From positions 1 through 24,117 of the forward strand of contig JBHJGV010000085.1 of assembly GCA_050331455.1 (NCBI GenBank): DNA of 24,117 nucleotides. Direction: 5' to 3'. Origin of the DNA: CAYUYV01 sp050331455 (lineage in GTDB: Bacteria > Pseudomonadota > Alphaproteobacteria > JAJFIK01). This document shows, in pieces, positions 1-7,163 of this stretch (its first letter is position 1; every line of letters begins with the position of its first letter). Position numbers and translations under genes: made by a program. The notes beneath the pieces are model-generated. The model was given only the letters and a program-made list of their open reading frames with translations. It had not been told where the DNA came from and ran no database searches.

Positions 1-115
1 CCGGTGTATTGGGAGGGGGGCGCGGGGCCCCCCGGGCGGCGGGGAAGCCCCCCAACCGGTTTCCCCGCACACGCACCCGCCCCCCCCGGCCGAGCGGGCG
101 GGGGGGGCGAGGACC
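1..115. other. Low-complexity G/C contig edge, probably artefact
   Basis: The first about 115 bases consist mostly of runs of C and G, for example C-runs at 46-53 and 80-87 and a G-run at 100-107. From about 120 the sequence changes abruptly to normal coding composition. The other end of the window shows the same thing, which suggests unreliable terminal sequence and not biology. The reading frame of the following gene happens to stay open through it, but the encoded residues should not be trusted. Confidence 0.6.
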
Positions 116-634
116 GGATCGGCCCAGCCCGAGACTGAAAAAGCTGAGATCCTGAACTGGAACGATCTGCTGCCCGAAGGTGAAGTGCAGCGTATCCAGG
201 AACTCTATGACCAGTATTTCAAGGATCTGGAGCGCCGGATGCAGGGCTCCGGCAGCGGCGGCATGGGCCCTCTCGCGTCCATCGCGGAGGGCAGCGCGGC
301 CGACACCATGCCCCAATTGGGCACGTTCAACGTGGTCAAGGACCTCGACGGCAAGACCATTCGCATTCCCGGTTATGTGGTGCCGCTGACGGCCGTCGAA
401 GGCAATGAGTACAAAGAATTTTTGCTCGTGCCCTATTTCGGCGCCTGCATTCACACGCCGCCGCCGCCGCCGAACCAGATCCTCTATGTGAAAGCCGATC
501 CGGCGGTGGCCATTGAAGCCCTTTGGGAGCCGTTTTGGGTCCAAGGCGTCATGCAGACCCAATCCCACTACAACGAGACCGGCGATGCGGCCTACACGGT
601 CCTCCTCACCAAGCTCGAACCCTATGGCCGTTGA
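2..634 (+). CDS. DUF3299 domain protein, 5' incomplete
   Basis: This gene is cut at its 5' end. The frame is open to the window edge, but reliable sequence starts only near 120, so the true start and any signal peptide are not visible. An internal GTG at 185 should not be taken as the start, because residues read upstream of it (frame from 131, including L-N-W-N-D-L-L-P) look like the conserved beginning of the DUF3299 domain. The C-terminal half carries the family hallmark V-P-Y-F-G-A-C-I-H followed by T and five prolines (about 430-480). DUF3299 proteins are usually small exported proteins of unknown biochemical role. In Pseudomonas aeruginosa and Vibrio cholerae, homologues sit in Zur-controlled zinc loci beside a LolCDE-like ABC transporter. 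Here the stop overlaps the ATPase start by 11 bases, so the genes are translationally linked. A DUF2796 zinc-binding partner would be expected upstream, outside the window. Confidence 0.85.
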   Translation, partial: RCIGRGARGPPGGGEAPQPVSPHTHPPPPAERAGGARTGSAQPETEKAEILNWNDLLPEGEVQRIQELYDQYFKDLERRMQGSGSGGMGPLASIAEGSAADTMPQLGTFNVVKDLDGKTIRIPGYVVPLTAVEGNEYKEFLLVPYFGACIHTPPPPPNQILYVKADPAVAIEALWEPFWVQGVMQTQSHYNETGDAAYTVLLTKLEPYGR

Positions 635-1394
635 AGGCCCGGCGGACACGGGCGGCGGCGAGCCGGCGGACCCGGTCGTCAGCCTGTGCAATGCGGTGTT
701 CGGCTGGCGACCCGAGACGGTACTCCTCGATATTCCGGCGCTGGACGTGGCACGCGGAGAAAAAGTCTTCCTGCGTGGGCCCTCGGGCAGCGGTAAAAGC
801 AGCCTGCTTGGCCTTTTGGGGGGTGTGCTGACGGCCCGCTCCGGCTCGGTCCGGGTCCTGGGCGAGGATCTGGCCCGCCTGTCGGGGGCGCAGCGGGATG
901 CCCTGCGCGCCGCCCATCTCGGCGTCATCTTCCAGATGTTCAACCTGTTGCCGTTCCTGTCCCTGGTGGACAATGTGACCTTGCCGTGCCGCTTTTCGGC
1001 TCAGCGGGCGGGCCGCCTCGCCGATGCGCCGGGCGGGATCGACGGGGAGGCGCGGCGTTTGCTTTCGCGGCTCGGGCTCGACGGGGACACGGTCGCGACC
1101 ACGCCCGTGTGCGAACTCAGCGTCGGCCAGCAGCAGCGCGTGGCCGCCGCCCGGGCCCTGATCGGCGGCCCGGCCCTCCTCATTGCCGACGAGCCCACGT
1201 CCGCCCTCGACACCGATGCCCGCGACGCCTTTCTTAGCCTGCTGGTGGAAGAATGCGCGCGGTTCGGATCGAGCCTCCTGTTCGTGAGCCATGACGCGGG
1301 GCTGGCCGGCCATTTCGACCGCACGGTGGACCTCGCGGTTCTCAACCGCGCGACGGGGGCCAGCGCATCCCCCGGCCAGGAGGTGAGACCATGA
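624..1394 (+). CDS. ABC transporter ATP-binding protein, LolD/MacB type
   Basis: A 256-residue nucleotide-binding subunit, the normal length for a LolD/MacB-type ATPase. It shows a Walker A motif G-P-S-G-S-G-K-S-S at residues 52-60, a Q-loop glutamine at 104, the signature L-S-V-G-Q at 165-169, Walker B L-L-I-A-D-E at 185-190 and the H-loop histidine at 223. It should power the permease encoded immediately downstream by ATP hydrolysis on the cytoplasmic face. The ATG at 624 lies inside the end of the DUF3299 gene and is preferred over upstream in-frame starts, which would add residues read from the wrong frame of DUF3299. The stop overlaps the permease start as ATGA. Such ATPases work in mechanotransmission or lipoprotein extrusion. 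The DUF3299 neighbour suggests a role tied to metal (zinc) status, but no substrate can be read from the sequence. Confidence 0.93.
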   Translation: MAVEGPADTGGGEPADPVVSLCNAVFGWRPETVLLDIPALDVARGEKVFLRGPSGSGKSSLLGLLGGVLTARSGSVRVLGEDLARLSGAQRDALRAAHLGVIFQMFNLLPFLSLVDNVTLPCRFSAQRAGRLADAPGGIDGEARRLLSRLGLDGDTVATTPVCELSVGQQQRVAAARALIGGPALLIADEPTSALDTDARDAFLSLLVEECARFGSSLLFVSHDAGLAGHFDRTVDLAVLNRATGASASPGQEVRP

Positions 1395-2668
1395 TCGCGC
1401 GCCTCGCACCGGTGCTGCGCCTTGCCGTCCGCAGCCTGATGAGCCGCCGGCTGACGGCCGGCCTCACCATCCTGTCGGTCGCAATCAGCGTGACGCTGTT
1501 CATCGGTGTGGAGAAGATCCGCCAGGGCGCCCGAGCAGGATTCGAGCGCACCATTTCCGGGACCGACCTGATCGTCGGCGCCCGATCCGGCCCCGTCAAT
1601 TTGCTGCTCTATTCTGTGTTCCGCATCGGCTCGGCGACCAACAACATCACCTGGGAGACCTACCAGGATGTGGCGGCCCGGCCGGAGATCGCCTGGACCG
1701 TGCCGATCTCGCTCGGCGACAGCCACCGGGGCTTCCGTGTCGTCGGAACGACGCCGGCCTTTTTCGAGCGCTACCAATATGGCGGCGGTCGGCCCCTCGC
1801 CTTCGCGGGCGGGACGCCGTTCGACGACCTCTTCGATGCCGTCATCGGGTCCGATGTCGCCCGGCGCCTGGGCTACCGGGTCGGCCAGGAGATCGTGCTG
1901 GCCCATGGCATCGGTGCGGTCAGTTTCGCCGAGCACGACACTATGCCATTTCGGGTTTCTGGCATCCTGAAACCCACCGGCACCCCCGTCGACAAGGCCG
2001 TCCACGTCTCCCTTGCCGGGATCGAGGCCATGCATCTGGGCTGGCAGAGCGGCGGACAGACCCCGCTTGCCCGCATGATGACCCCGGATCGGGCCCGGGC
2101 CATGACCCTGGAGCCGAAACAGATCACGGCCTTCCTGGTGGGTCTGAAATCGAAGATCGCGGTCCTGCGCCTGCGCCGGGATCTGAACACCTATCGGCAG
2201 GAACCGCTGCTGGCGATCATTCCGGGGGTTGTCCTCGCGGAGCTTTGGTCCGTGGTCGGCATGGTGGAAACGGCGCTCTCGGCCATTGCCCTGTTCGTAA
2301 TCGTGGTGGGTCTTGTCGGTATCCTGACCAGCATTCTCACGACCCTGAACGAGCGCCGGCGGGAGATGGCCATATTGCGCTCGGTCGGGGCCCGCCCCTT
2401 CGACATTGCCATCCTCATGCTCAGCGAGGCGGGCCTGCTGGCCTTCGCCGGCAGCGTGCTGGGGCTCGCGGTGGCCTATATCGGCCTGTTTGTCGCAGCA
2501 CCGATCATCGAGACCCGGGCCAACCTGACCCTTGTCGGTCTGACCCCGTCCCTTTTTGACGTAAAACTCGTGGCGGGGATCACCGTGGCTGCCATCGTCC
2601 TCGGTGTCCTGCCCGCCTGGCAGGCCTTTTCCCGCTCTCTCCAGGACGGCCTGTCCTTGCGGGTCTGA
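1391..2668 (+). CDS. ABC transporter permease, FtsX/LolC/MacB type
   Basis: A 425-residue inner-membrane subunit with the four-helix MacB/FtsX layout. One N-terminal membrane segment (about residues 22-42) is followed by a large periplasmic domain, then three C-terminal segments (about 290-320, 345-375 and 390-412). The cytoplasmic coupling stretch L-N-E-R-R-R-E-M-A-I-L-R-S-V-G-A-R is typical of this family and would contact the ATPase. The start ATG overlaps the stop of the ATPase gene by four bases (ATGA). With the DUF3299 protein and the ATPase it forms a three-gene unit like the one in Zur-regulated loci of Pseudomonas and Vibrio. Whether the complex moves zinc, a metal chelate or a lipoprotein is not known from sequence. 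Confidence 0.92.
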   Translation: MIARLAPVLRLAVRSLMSRRLTAGLTILSVAISVTLFIGVEKIRQGARAGFERTISGTDLIVGARSGPVNLLLYSVFRIGSATNNITWETYQDVAARPEIAWTVPISLGDSHRGFRVVGTTPAFFERYQYGGGRPLAFAGGTPFDDLFDAVIGSDVARRLGYRVGQEIVLAHGIGAVSFAEHDTMPFRVSGILKPTGTPVDKAVHVSLAGIEAMHLGWQSGGQTPLARMMTPDRARAMTLEPKQITAFLVGLKSKIAVLRLRRDLNTYRQEPLLAIIPGVVLAELWSVVGMVETALSAIALFVIVVGLVGILTSILTTLNERRREMAILRSVGARPFDIAILMLSEAGLLAFAGSVLGLAVAYIGLFVAAPIIETRANLTLVGLTPSLFDVKLVAGITVAAIVLGVLPAWQAFSRSLQDGLSLRV

Positions 2669-2669
2669 T

Positions 2670-2686
2670 TTTCGGCTGGGCCGAAA
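2670..2686. terminator. Possible small stem-loop between convergent genes
   Basis: TTTCGGC, loop TGG, then GCCGAAA forms a perfect 7-bp stem directly after the permease stop and between two convergent operons. There is no U-tract on the plus strand after it, so it is a weak candidate for an intrinsic terminator. A second dyad, CCGG-tcctt-CCGG, follows at 2687-2699. Confidence 0.3.
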
Positions 2687-2712
2687 CCGGTCCTTCCGGC
2701 CCGCCATGATCG

Positions 2713-5700
2713 TCAGTCAGTGAGGCCCGCCCGCACGTCCACAGGGCGCAAGCGGGTGATGATCAAGAAGGCTTGGGGAACGAAGAAGAAAGAAATCACT
2801 GTGGAAAGCAGCACACCCACGGCAATGGCCGTCGCGAAGGGCGGCCAAAATCCGCCCTCGGACAAGATGAGCGGCAAAAATCCGCCGAAGGTGGTCAGGG
2901 TTGTGGACACGATGTGCCGGCTCGCCTCCACCACCGTATCGGTGATCCGGCCGATGTCTCCCGCGATGGCGCCCGGGTCGAGGCGCAGGGCCGACAGGAT
3001 GATGATCGCCGCGTTGATCGCCACGCCGATGAGTCCGATGATCCCGATCAGTGGCTGAAAGCCGAAGGGGAAGTCGAACAGGGCCAGGGCCAGCACCCCG
3101 AGCCCCATGGACAGGAACGCCACGGAGAAAACGATTCCGCTCAGGCGGAAGGAATTGAAGGTCAGCACCACGGTCGTGACCATCAGCACCACGATCAAGC
3201 CGACCGACGCAAGCAATGCGCCCACGGCATTGGACCGGGCCTCCGCATCGCCGCCGATGGACAGCCGCGTGCCCGGCGGCATGTCGATGTCCGCCTCCTC
3301 CCACATCCGGCGGAACTGTTCCAGCGCCGTGGACGGAAGGGTGCCCGCCTTGATGTACCCCAGCACCGTGTTCACCCGTTCGCCCTGGAAACGGGTGATG
3401 GAACTGGCTTCCGGCTCCAGCACGATATCGCCGAGGGCGCTGATCGGCGTCGCCTGGAAATCCACCAGAGTCTCCGGACTGTCCGTTCCCGGAGCGGTTA
3501 CCGGACTGCCGGGCGTGAGGACGTAGAGGGAAGCCAGTTCGTCGAACCGGGATCGGGCCTCGTCGTCCAGACGAACGCGCACCCGCAATTCCTCCGAGCC
3601 TTCCACAATGGTCCCGCCGAAGGTGCCTTCCAACTGGGCGTCAAGGGCCCCTGCGATATCCACCAGGGACAGGCCGGCCTGGCGGGCATCGTCCTGGTCC
3701 GCATTGAGCCACAGCTTCGGTTCGCCGCCGGCGATGCTGGCGGTGGTGTGCACGATTTGGGGAATTTCGCTTAGGATCAGGCGGGCCTGCTCGCCCAGGG
3801 CCTGGATCGCTTTGAGGTCCTCGCCGAAAATACGCAATTCGACGGGCGCGCTCACCGGCGGCCCCTGGAGCAATTGGCGCGCAATGAACTGGGCATCGGG
3901 GAAGGCGGCATTCAGCTCGTCCTGGATCTCATTGATCAGGTCGTACATGCCGCGCAGCGACCGGGTGGTGACCATGGCGTCGGCGAAGTTCCCCACACCG
4001 TCCTGATTGGACGGCAGATTATAGTAGTACTTTGCCGCGCTGGTGCCGAGATACCACTGGACGCTCTCAATTTCGGCATGATCGATCAGCAGTTCATGGG
4101 CCCGTTCCACGACCCGGACCGTTTCTTCGATGGAGCGCTGGGAAGACAAACGAAGCTGCACCTGGAACTGGTTGCGATCAGCCTCTGGGAAAAAGGCGTC
4201 GGGCAGGGTCGGCAGGGCGATGAAGCCCAGCACCGGCAGGATCAGCGCCGCCATGATGGACAGGAGCGGCGCCTTGAGGCTGACGGTCAGCACACTGCGA
4301 AAGGCCCTGCCGAGGGGCGGAATAGAGATGCCGCCGACCCAGAAAGGCACCCGGTCCGCCGTCACGCCCCTAAGGCCTCCGGGCAGGCAGTCCCCGCTGA
4401 GGGCGGCCCCGACCGTCAGGGCCAGGATCAGCGACAGGACCAGCATGGAGATCACGCTGGCTGCGATGGGCCCGACGAATTCGCCAACGGCCCCGGGCAG
4501 CAGGATGATGGGCGTGAAGGCGAGCACGGTCGTGAAGGTCGAACTGAACAGCGGCACCCAAAGCCGGGCGACGGATACCCGAACCGCCTCGCGCGGGGAC
4601 AGGCCCTCAATCAGCCGCCGGCGGATCGCATCCGTCATCACGATGGCGGCGTCCACCAGCAGGCCGAGGGCGACGATCAGACCCGTGATGGACATCTGGT
4701 TGATGGGATAGCCCATGACATTCAACGCCACGAGGGAGGCGAGCCCGGTCAGCGGAATCGCGGACGCCACGATCAGGGAGGAGCGCCAGCCCAGCGTGAC
4801 GAACAGAACGGCCACGACAAGACCGGCGCCGATGAGCAGGTTGTTGATCAGGCTCGCAAAGCGCTCATCGGAGTAACTGCTTTGATCGAAGATGATCTTG
4901 ACGCCGATGCCGTCGGACACGCTGTCCTCGAAAGCCGAAATGCGCTCGCGCACCTGGGCGGTCCAGTCACCCACCCGCAGATTGCTCTCCAGCCGCGTCG
5001 CCACGACCACGGCGGGCCTGCCGTCCACGCGGGCAAGCTGATCCGGAGGGGAGACGAGACGGCGGTCCACCCGGCCCACATCGCCGACCCGGACAATGGC
5101 ACCGCTGTCATCCTGGCGGATCGGCACTTCACGCAGGCGCGACAGCGAATCAAGCTCGCCGCGCACCTCGAAGACATATTCGTTCCGGTTGCCCCTGAAC
5201 TGGCCGGCGGCAACCTTGGAGTCCGCATTGGCGATGGCCGCGGCGATATCCTGGCGGGACAGGCCTAGGGATTCCACCACAGCCGCATTGATCGAGACCA
5301 CGACCTCTTCTTGGGGCGCGCCGAAAATATCGACAAACTCCGTGCCGGGAATATTGCGCAGGCGGTCCTGCAGGTCCTCGGCAATCCGTTTCAGGATCAA
5401 AAGATTGGGGGCGCTGTCCGCTTCCCAGGTCAACGCAACCTTCAGAGTGAAAGGATAGGTCCGGTCGTCGTCGAATTCCGGCGAGGGCACGCCTACAGGA
5501 AAATTGCGTTCCGCGTCTGCGAGGGCATCGCGGACGATCGCGAAAGGTCCATCCGTGTTGTAGATGGTGTCCTTCAGCTCCACGGTCACAAGGGAAAGGC
5601 CGGTGCGCGAGGTCGATTCGATTTCCTCGATTTGGGAAATCTCCCGCAACTCGTTCTCGATCTTCTCGGTGACCAGGGCTTCCACGCGGCTCGCGCTGGC

Positions 5701-5850
5701 GCCGGGAAAAGGCGTCACGATGGTCGCGAAGCGGTTCGTGATCTTGGGGTCTTCTTCCTGGGGCATGGTGAACAGGGCCGAGAGGCCGCCCACCAGGACG
5801 ATCAGAATCGTGAGGATCAGCAGACGTCGATTGTCGAAAAAGAGCGTCAT
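2713..5850 (-). CDS. RND efflux transporter, inner-membrane permease subunit
   Basis: A 1045-residue protein of the AcrB/MexB-like RND superfamily, normal in length. It has an N-terminal membrane helix, the early motif M-P-Q-E-E-D-P, two periplasmic porter halves (about residues 35-330 and 550-870) and two helix bundles (about 333-540 and 875-1035). It should be a proton-driven antiporter that, with the membrane-fusion protein encoded just upstream and an outer-membrane channel encoded elsewhere, expels hydrophobic compounds. The start overlaps the stop of that partner by four bases (ATGA). The transmembrane proton relay is unusual: helix 4 reads L-L-V-D-A-A-I-V, with Asp400 but Ala401 where AcrB has a second Asp, and helix 10 has Asn946 where AcrB has its essential Lys. 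No outer-membrane TolC-type gene is in the window. Substrates cannot be predicted. Confidence 0.95.
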   Translation of the reverse strand: MTLFFDNRRLLILTILIVLVGGLSALFTMPQEEDPKITNRFATIVTPFPGASASRVEALVTEKIENELREISQIEEIESTSRTGLSLVTVELKDTIYNTDGPFAIVRDALADAERNFPVGVPSPEFDDDRTYPFTLKVALTWEADSAPNLLILKRIAEDLQDRLRNIPGTEFVDIFGAPQEEVVVSINAAVVESLGLSRQDIAAAIANADSKVAAGQFRGNRNEYVFEVRGELDSLSRLREVPIRQDDSGAIVRVGDVGRVDRRLVSPPDQLARVDGRPAVVVATRLESNLRVGDWTAQVRERISAFEDSVSDGIGVKIIFDQSSYSDERFASLINNLLIGAGLVVAVLFVTLGWRSSLIVASAIPLTGLASLVALNVMGYPINQMSITGLIVALGLLVDAAIVMTDAIRRRLIEGLSPREAVRVSVARLWVPLFSSTFTTVLAFTPIILLPGAVGEFVGPIAASVISMLVLSLILALTVGAALSGDCLPGGLRGVTADRVPFWVGGISIPPLGRAFRSVLTVSLKAPLLSIMAALILPVLGFIALPTLPDAFFPEADRNQFQVQLRLSSQRSIEETVRVVERAHELLIDHAEIESVQWYLGTSAAKYYYNLPSNQDGVGNFADAMVTTRSLRGMYDLINEIQDELNAAFPDAQFIARQLLQGPPVSAPVELRIFGEDLKAIQALGEQARLILSEIPQIVHTTASIAGGEPKLWLNADQDDARQAGLSLVDIAGALDAQLEGTFGGTIVEGSEELRVRVRLDDEARSRFDELASLYVLTPGSPVTAPGTDSPETLVDFQATPISALGDIVLEPEASSITRFQGERVNTVLGYIKAGTLPSTALEQFRRMWEEADIDMPPGTRLSIGGDAEARSNAVGALLASVGLIVVLMVTTVVLTFNSFRLSGIVFSVAFLSMGLGVLALALFDFPFGFQPLIGIIGLIGVAINAAIIILSALRLDPGAIAGDIGRITDTVVEASRHIVSTTLTTFGGFLPLILSEGGFWPPFATAIAVGVLLSTVISFFFVPQAFLIITRLRPVDVRAGLTD

Positions 5851-6986
5851 TGCGCGTCCTCCCCGGCCAATGAGGCGACCCGAACCACCTGTCCGGGGAC
5901 GAGGCGAAAGGCGCTGGAGGCCACCACGTGATCGCCTTGCGCCAGGGTGCCGCGGACGAAGACCCGGTCCTCCTCGATATGGACGATCTCCACATCCTTG
6001 CGCCGCACGACACCGCGGTCGGCCGCCGCATCCGCCTCAATATCGACCACATAGACGGCCCACAGGCCGCGCACGCTTTCATTGAGGCTGGTCGCCGGCA
6101 CCCAGATTCCGGTCTCGCGGATCTCTTCCTTCAGGGACAGGCGCACGAGATCGCGGGCGACAAAGCCCGGATCGTTCCGGATTTCGAGGATCACCGTCAG
6201 AGTACGGGTGCGCGTGTTCACGTCGGACACAATGGCCGTGACGATACCGTCCGCAGACAGAGGACCGACGGAGATCTTGTAGGCCTCTCCGACCCGGACT
6301 TTGCGCCGGAAGGTCGGCGGAATGCCGATACGGGCCTCAAGCACGCCGGTCTCGTTGAGGCGGTAGACGGCCGTCCCGGGCTGGACCACCGTGCCCTCGT
6401 CCACATAACGGCGGACGATCTGGCCGGCGAAGGGGGCCAGCAGCACCGTGTCCTCAAGATCGGTTTCAACGCCGCGCAGGGCCGCCTCGATCTGGCGCAA
6501 ACGGGCCGCCGCGCCATCGCGCTCGGCCTGGATGTTGTCCAGGTCCTGCTGGGTGGAGAAGCCCTTGGGCGCCAGTTCCCGGGTCCGTGCCAGGGTGGCC
6601 TCCGCCCGGCGCAGATCCGCTTCGACCTCCCGCTTCTGGCCTTCGAGTTCCGCCTTTCGATTTTCGAGCTGGTCGGAATCGAGCGCGGCGAGGCGCTGCC
6701 CCCGGCTGACCGTGTCGCCATCGTCGGCCCCGAGAGCGATGATCCGCCCGCCCAGTTCGAAGGATAGATCGGAAATCTGCTGGGGGACGATCCGGCCGGC
6801 GAATTTGCGCTCGGCCACGAAGGTGTCGAGTTCTTCGACCTGCACGGTGGAGACGATGCGGGGGGCCGGTTCCGTATCGCCTTGGGCCGTTCGGATCGCG
6901 ATGAGGGCGATGGCCATCAAGGTTCCAATCCCGAAAATGACAATCCCGGCGCCGAGCCGGCCCATCACATGGAGCACCCTGTTCAT
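5847..6986 (-). CDS. RND efflux periplasmic adaptor (membrane-fusion) subunit
   Basis: A 379-residue HlyD/AcrA-type adaptor. An N-terminal membrane anchor or signal (about residues 9-31) is followed by a beta/lipoyl half (V-A-L-D-S-D-Q-L), a coiled-coil hairpin rich in E/R/Q (about 110-170), the second lipoyl half and beta-barrel (P-F-A-G-Q-I-V-R-R-Y-V-D-E-G-T-V onward) and a membrane-proximal domain. It would bridge the inner-membrane RND pump and an outer-membrane channel. The start ATG at 6986 has a GGAGGG ribosome site at 6993-6998, six bases upstream. The gene is first in the operon and its stop overlaps the pump start. The upstream region holds several dyads and two candidate promoters. 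The absence of a linked TetR-type gene means its regulator must be encoded elsewhere. Confidence 0.94.
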   Translation of the reverse strand: MNRVLHVMGRLGAGIVIFGIGTLMAIALIAIRTAQGDTEPAPRIVSTVQVEELDTFVAERKFAGRIVPQQISDLSFELGGRIIALGADDGDTVSRGQRLAALDSDQLENRKAELEGQKREVEADLRRAEATLARTRELAPKGFSTQQDLDNIQAERDGAAARLRQIEAALRGVETDLEDTVLLAPFAGQIVRRYVDEGTVVQPGTAVYRLNETGVLEARIGIPPTFRRKVRVGEAYKISVGPLSADGIVTAIVSDVNTRTRTLTVILEIRNDPGFVARDLVRLSLKEEIRETGIWVPATSLNESVRGLWAVYVVDIEADAAADRGVVRRKDVEIVHIEEDRVFVRGTLAQGDHVVASSAFRLVPGQVVRVASLAGEDAQ

Positions 6987-7012
6987 GCTTCGCCCTCCAG
7001 AAGGTCTTTGGC

Positions 7013-7040
7013 TTTATGTGCACATACACTCATTTCGCAA
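7013..7040 (-). promoter_or_regulatory. Candidate proximal promoter with 12-bp palindrome
   Basis: Reading the minus strand, TTGCGA (7035-7040), a 16-base spacer and CATAAA (7013-7018) resemble a weak sigma-70 promoter for the RND operon. A perfect palindrome TATGTGCACATA (7015-7026) overlaps the -10 side, as expected for a repressor operator. Each element matches consensus in four of six positions only. Confidence 0.3.
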
Positions 7041-7057
7041 ACAGAAACAGCCCACCG

Positions 7058-7086
7058 GTGATAGCGGGATACGGCATCGGTGACAA
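7058..7086 (-). promoter_or_regulatory. Candidate distal promoter of the RND operon
   Basis: Reading the minus strand, TTGTCA (7081-7086, five of six consensus positions), a 17-base spacer and TATCAC (7058-7063, four of six) form the best sigma-70-like promoter in this gap. It would give a leader of about 65 bases. The -35 element is one half of the 13-bp palindrome TGACAAATTGTCA (7081-7093), and the spacer contains one arm of a 12-bp inverted repeat, so a dimeric regulator bound here would block it. Confidence 0.4.
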
Positions 7087-7110
7087 ATTGTCAGAATGCG
7101 ATGCCGTATC
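7068..7110. repeat. Nested inverted repeats (operator-like)
   Basis: The outer arms GATACGGCATCG (7068-7079) and CGATGCCGTATC (7099-7110) are perfect 12-bp complements separated by 19 bases. Inside them is the 13-bp palindrome TGACAA-A-TTGTCA (7081-7093). The two centres lie about two bases apart. In DNA this could be a composite operator; in RNA it could be a 12-bp hairpin. The right arm overlaps the next stem (7108-7132) by three bases, so the two cannot fully form together. Confidence 0.7.
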
Positions 7111-7132
7111 AAAACGCGAAACCCGTTTTGAT
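7108..7132 (-). terminator. Stem-loop, possible terminator of the dehydrogenase operon
   Basis: Reading the minus strand, ATCAAAACG, a 7-base loop and CGTTTTGAT form a perfect 9-bp stem about 30 bases after the acyl-CoA dehydrogenase stop. The 3' arm contains TTTT, but no clear U-tract follows the stem, so termination is plausible and not certain. Confidence 0.4.
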
Positions 7133-7163
7133 GGCCGCTAACGGAGCCACCAAAACACGGGCG

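Noticed and set aside
1001..2707. A 568-codon minus-strand open frame opposite the ABC genes
   Set aside because: Antisense to the ABC ATPase and permease, with their intact motifs. The product is rich in Arg/Gly/Asp/His without domain character.
3874..5268. A 464-codon plus-strand open frame opposite the RND pump
   Set aside because: The RND protein is intact across this stretch with normal membrane topology. The antisense product looks like a composition artefact.
7111..7116. A plus-strand promoter reading away from the RND operon, using TTGTCA at 7088-7093
   Set aside because: The matching -10 position is AAAACG, which is a poor match, and no plus-strand gene follows.
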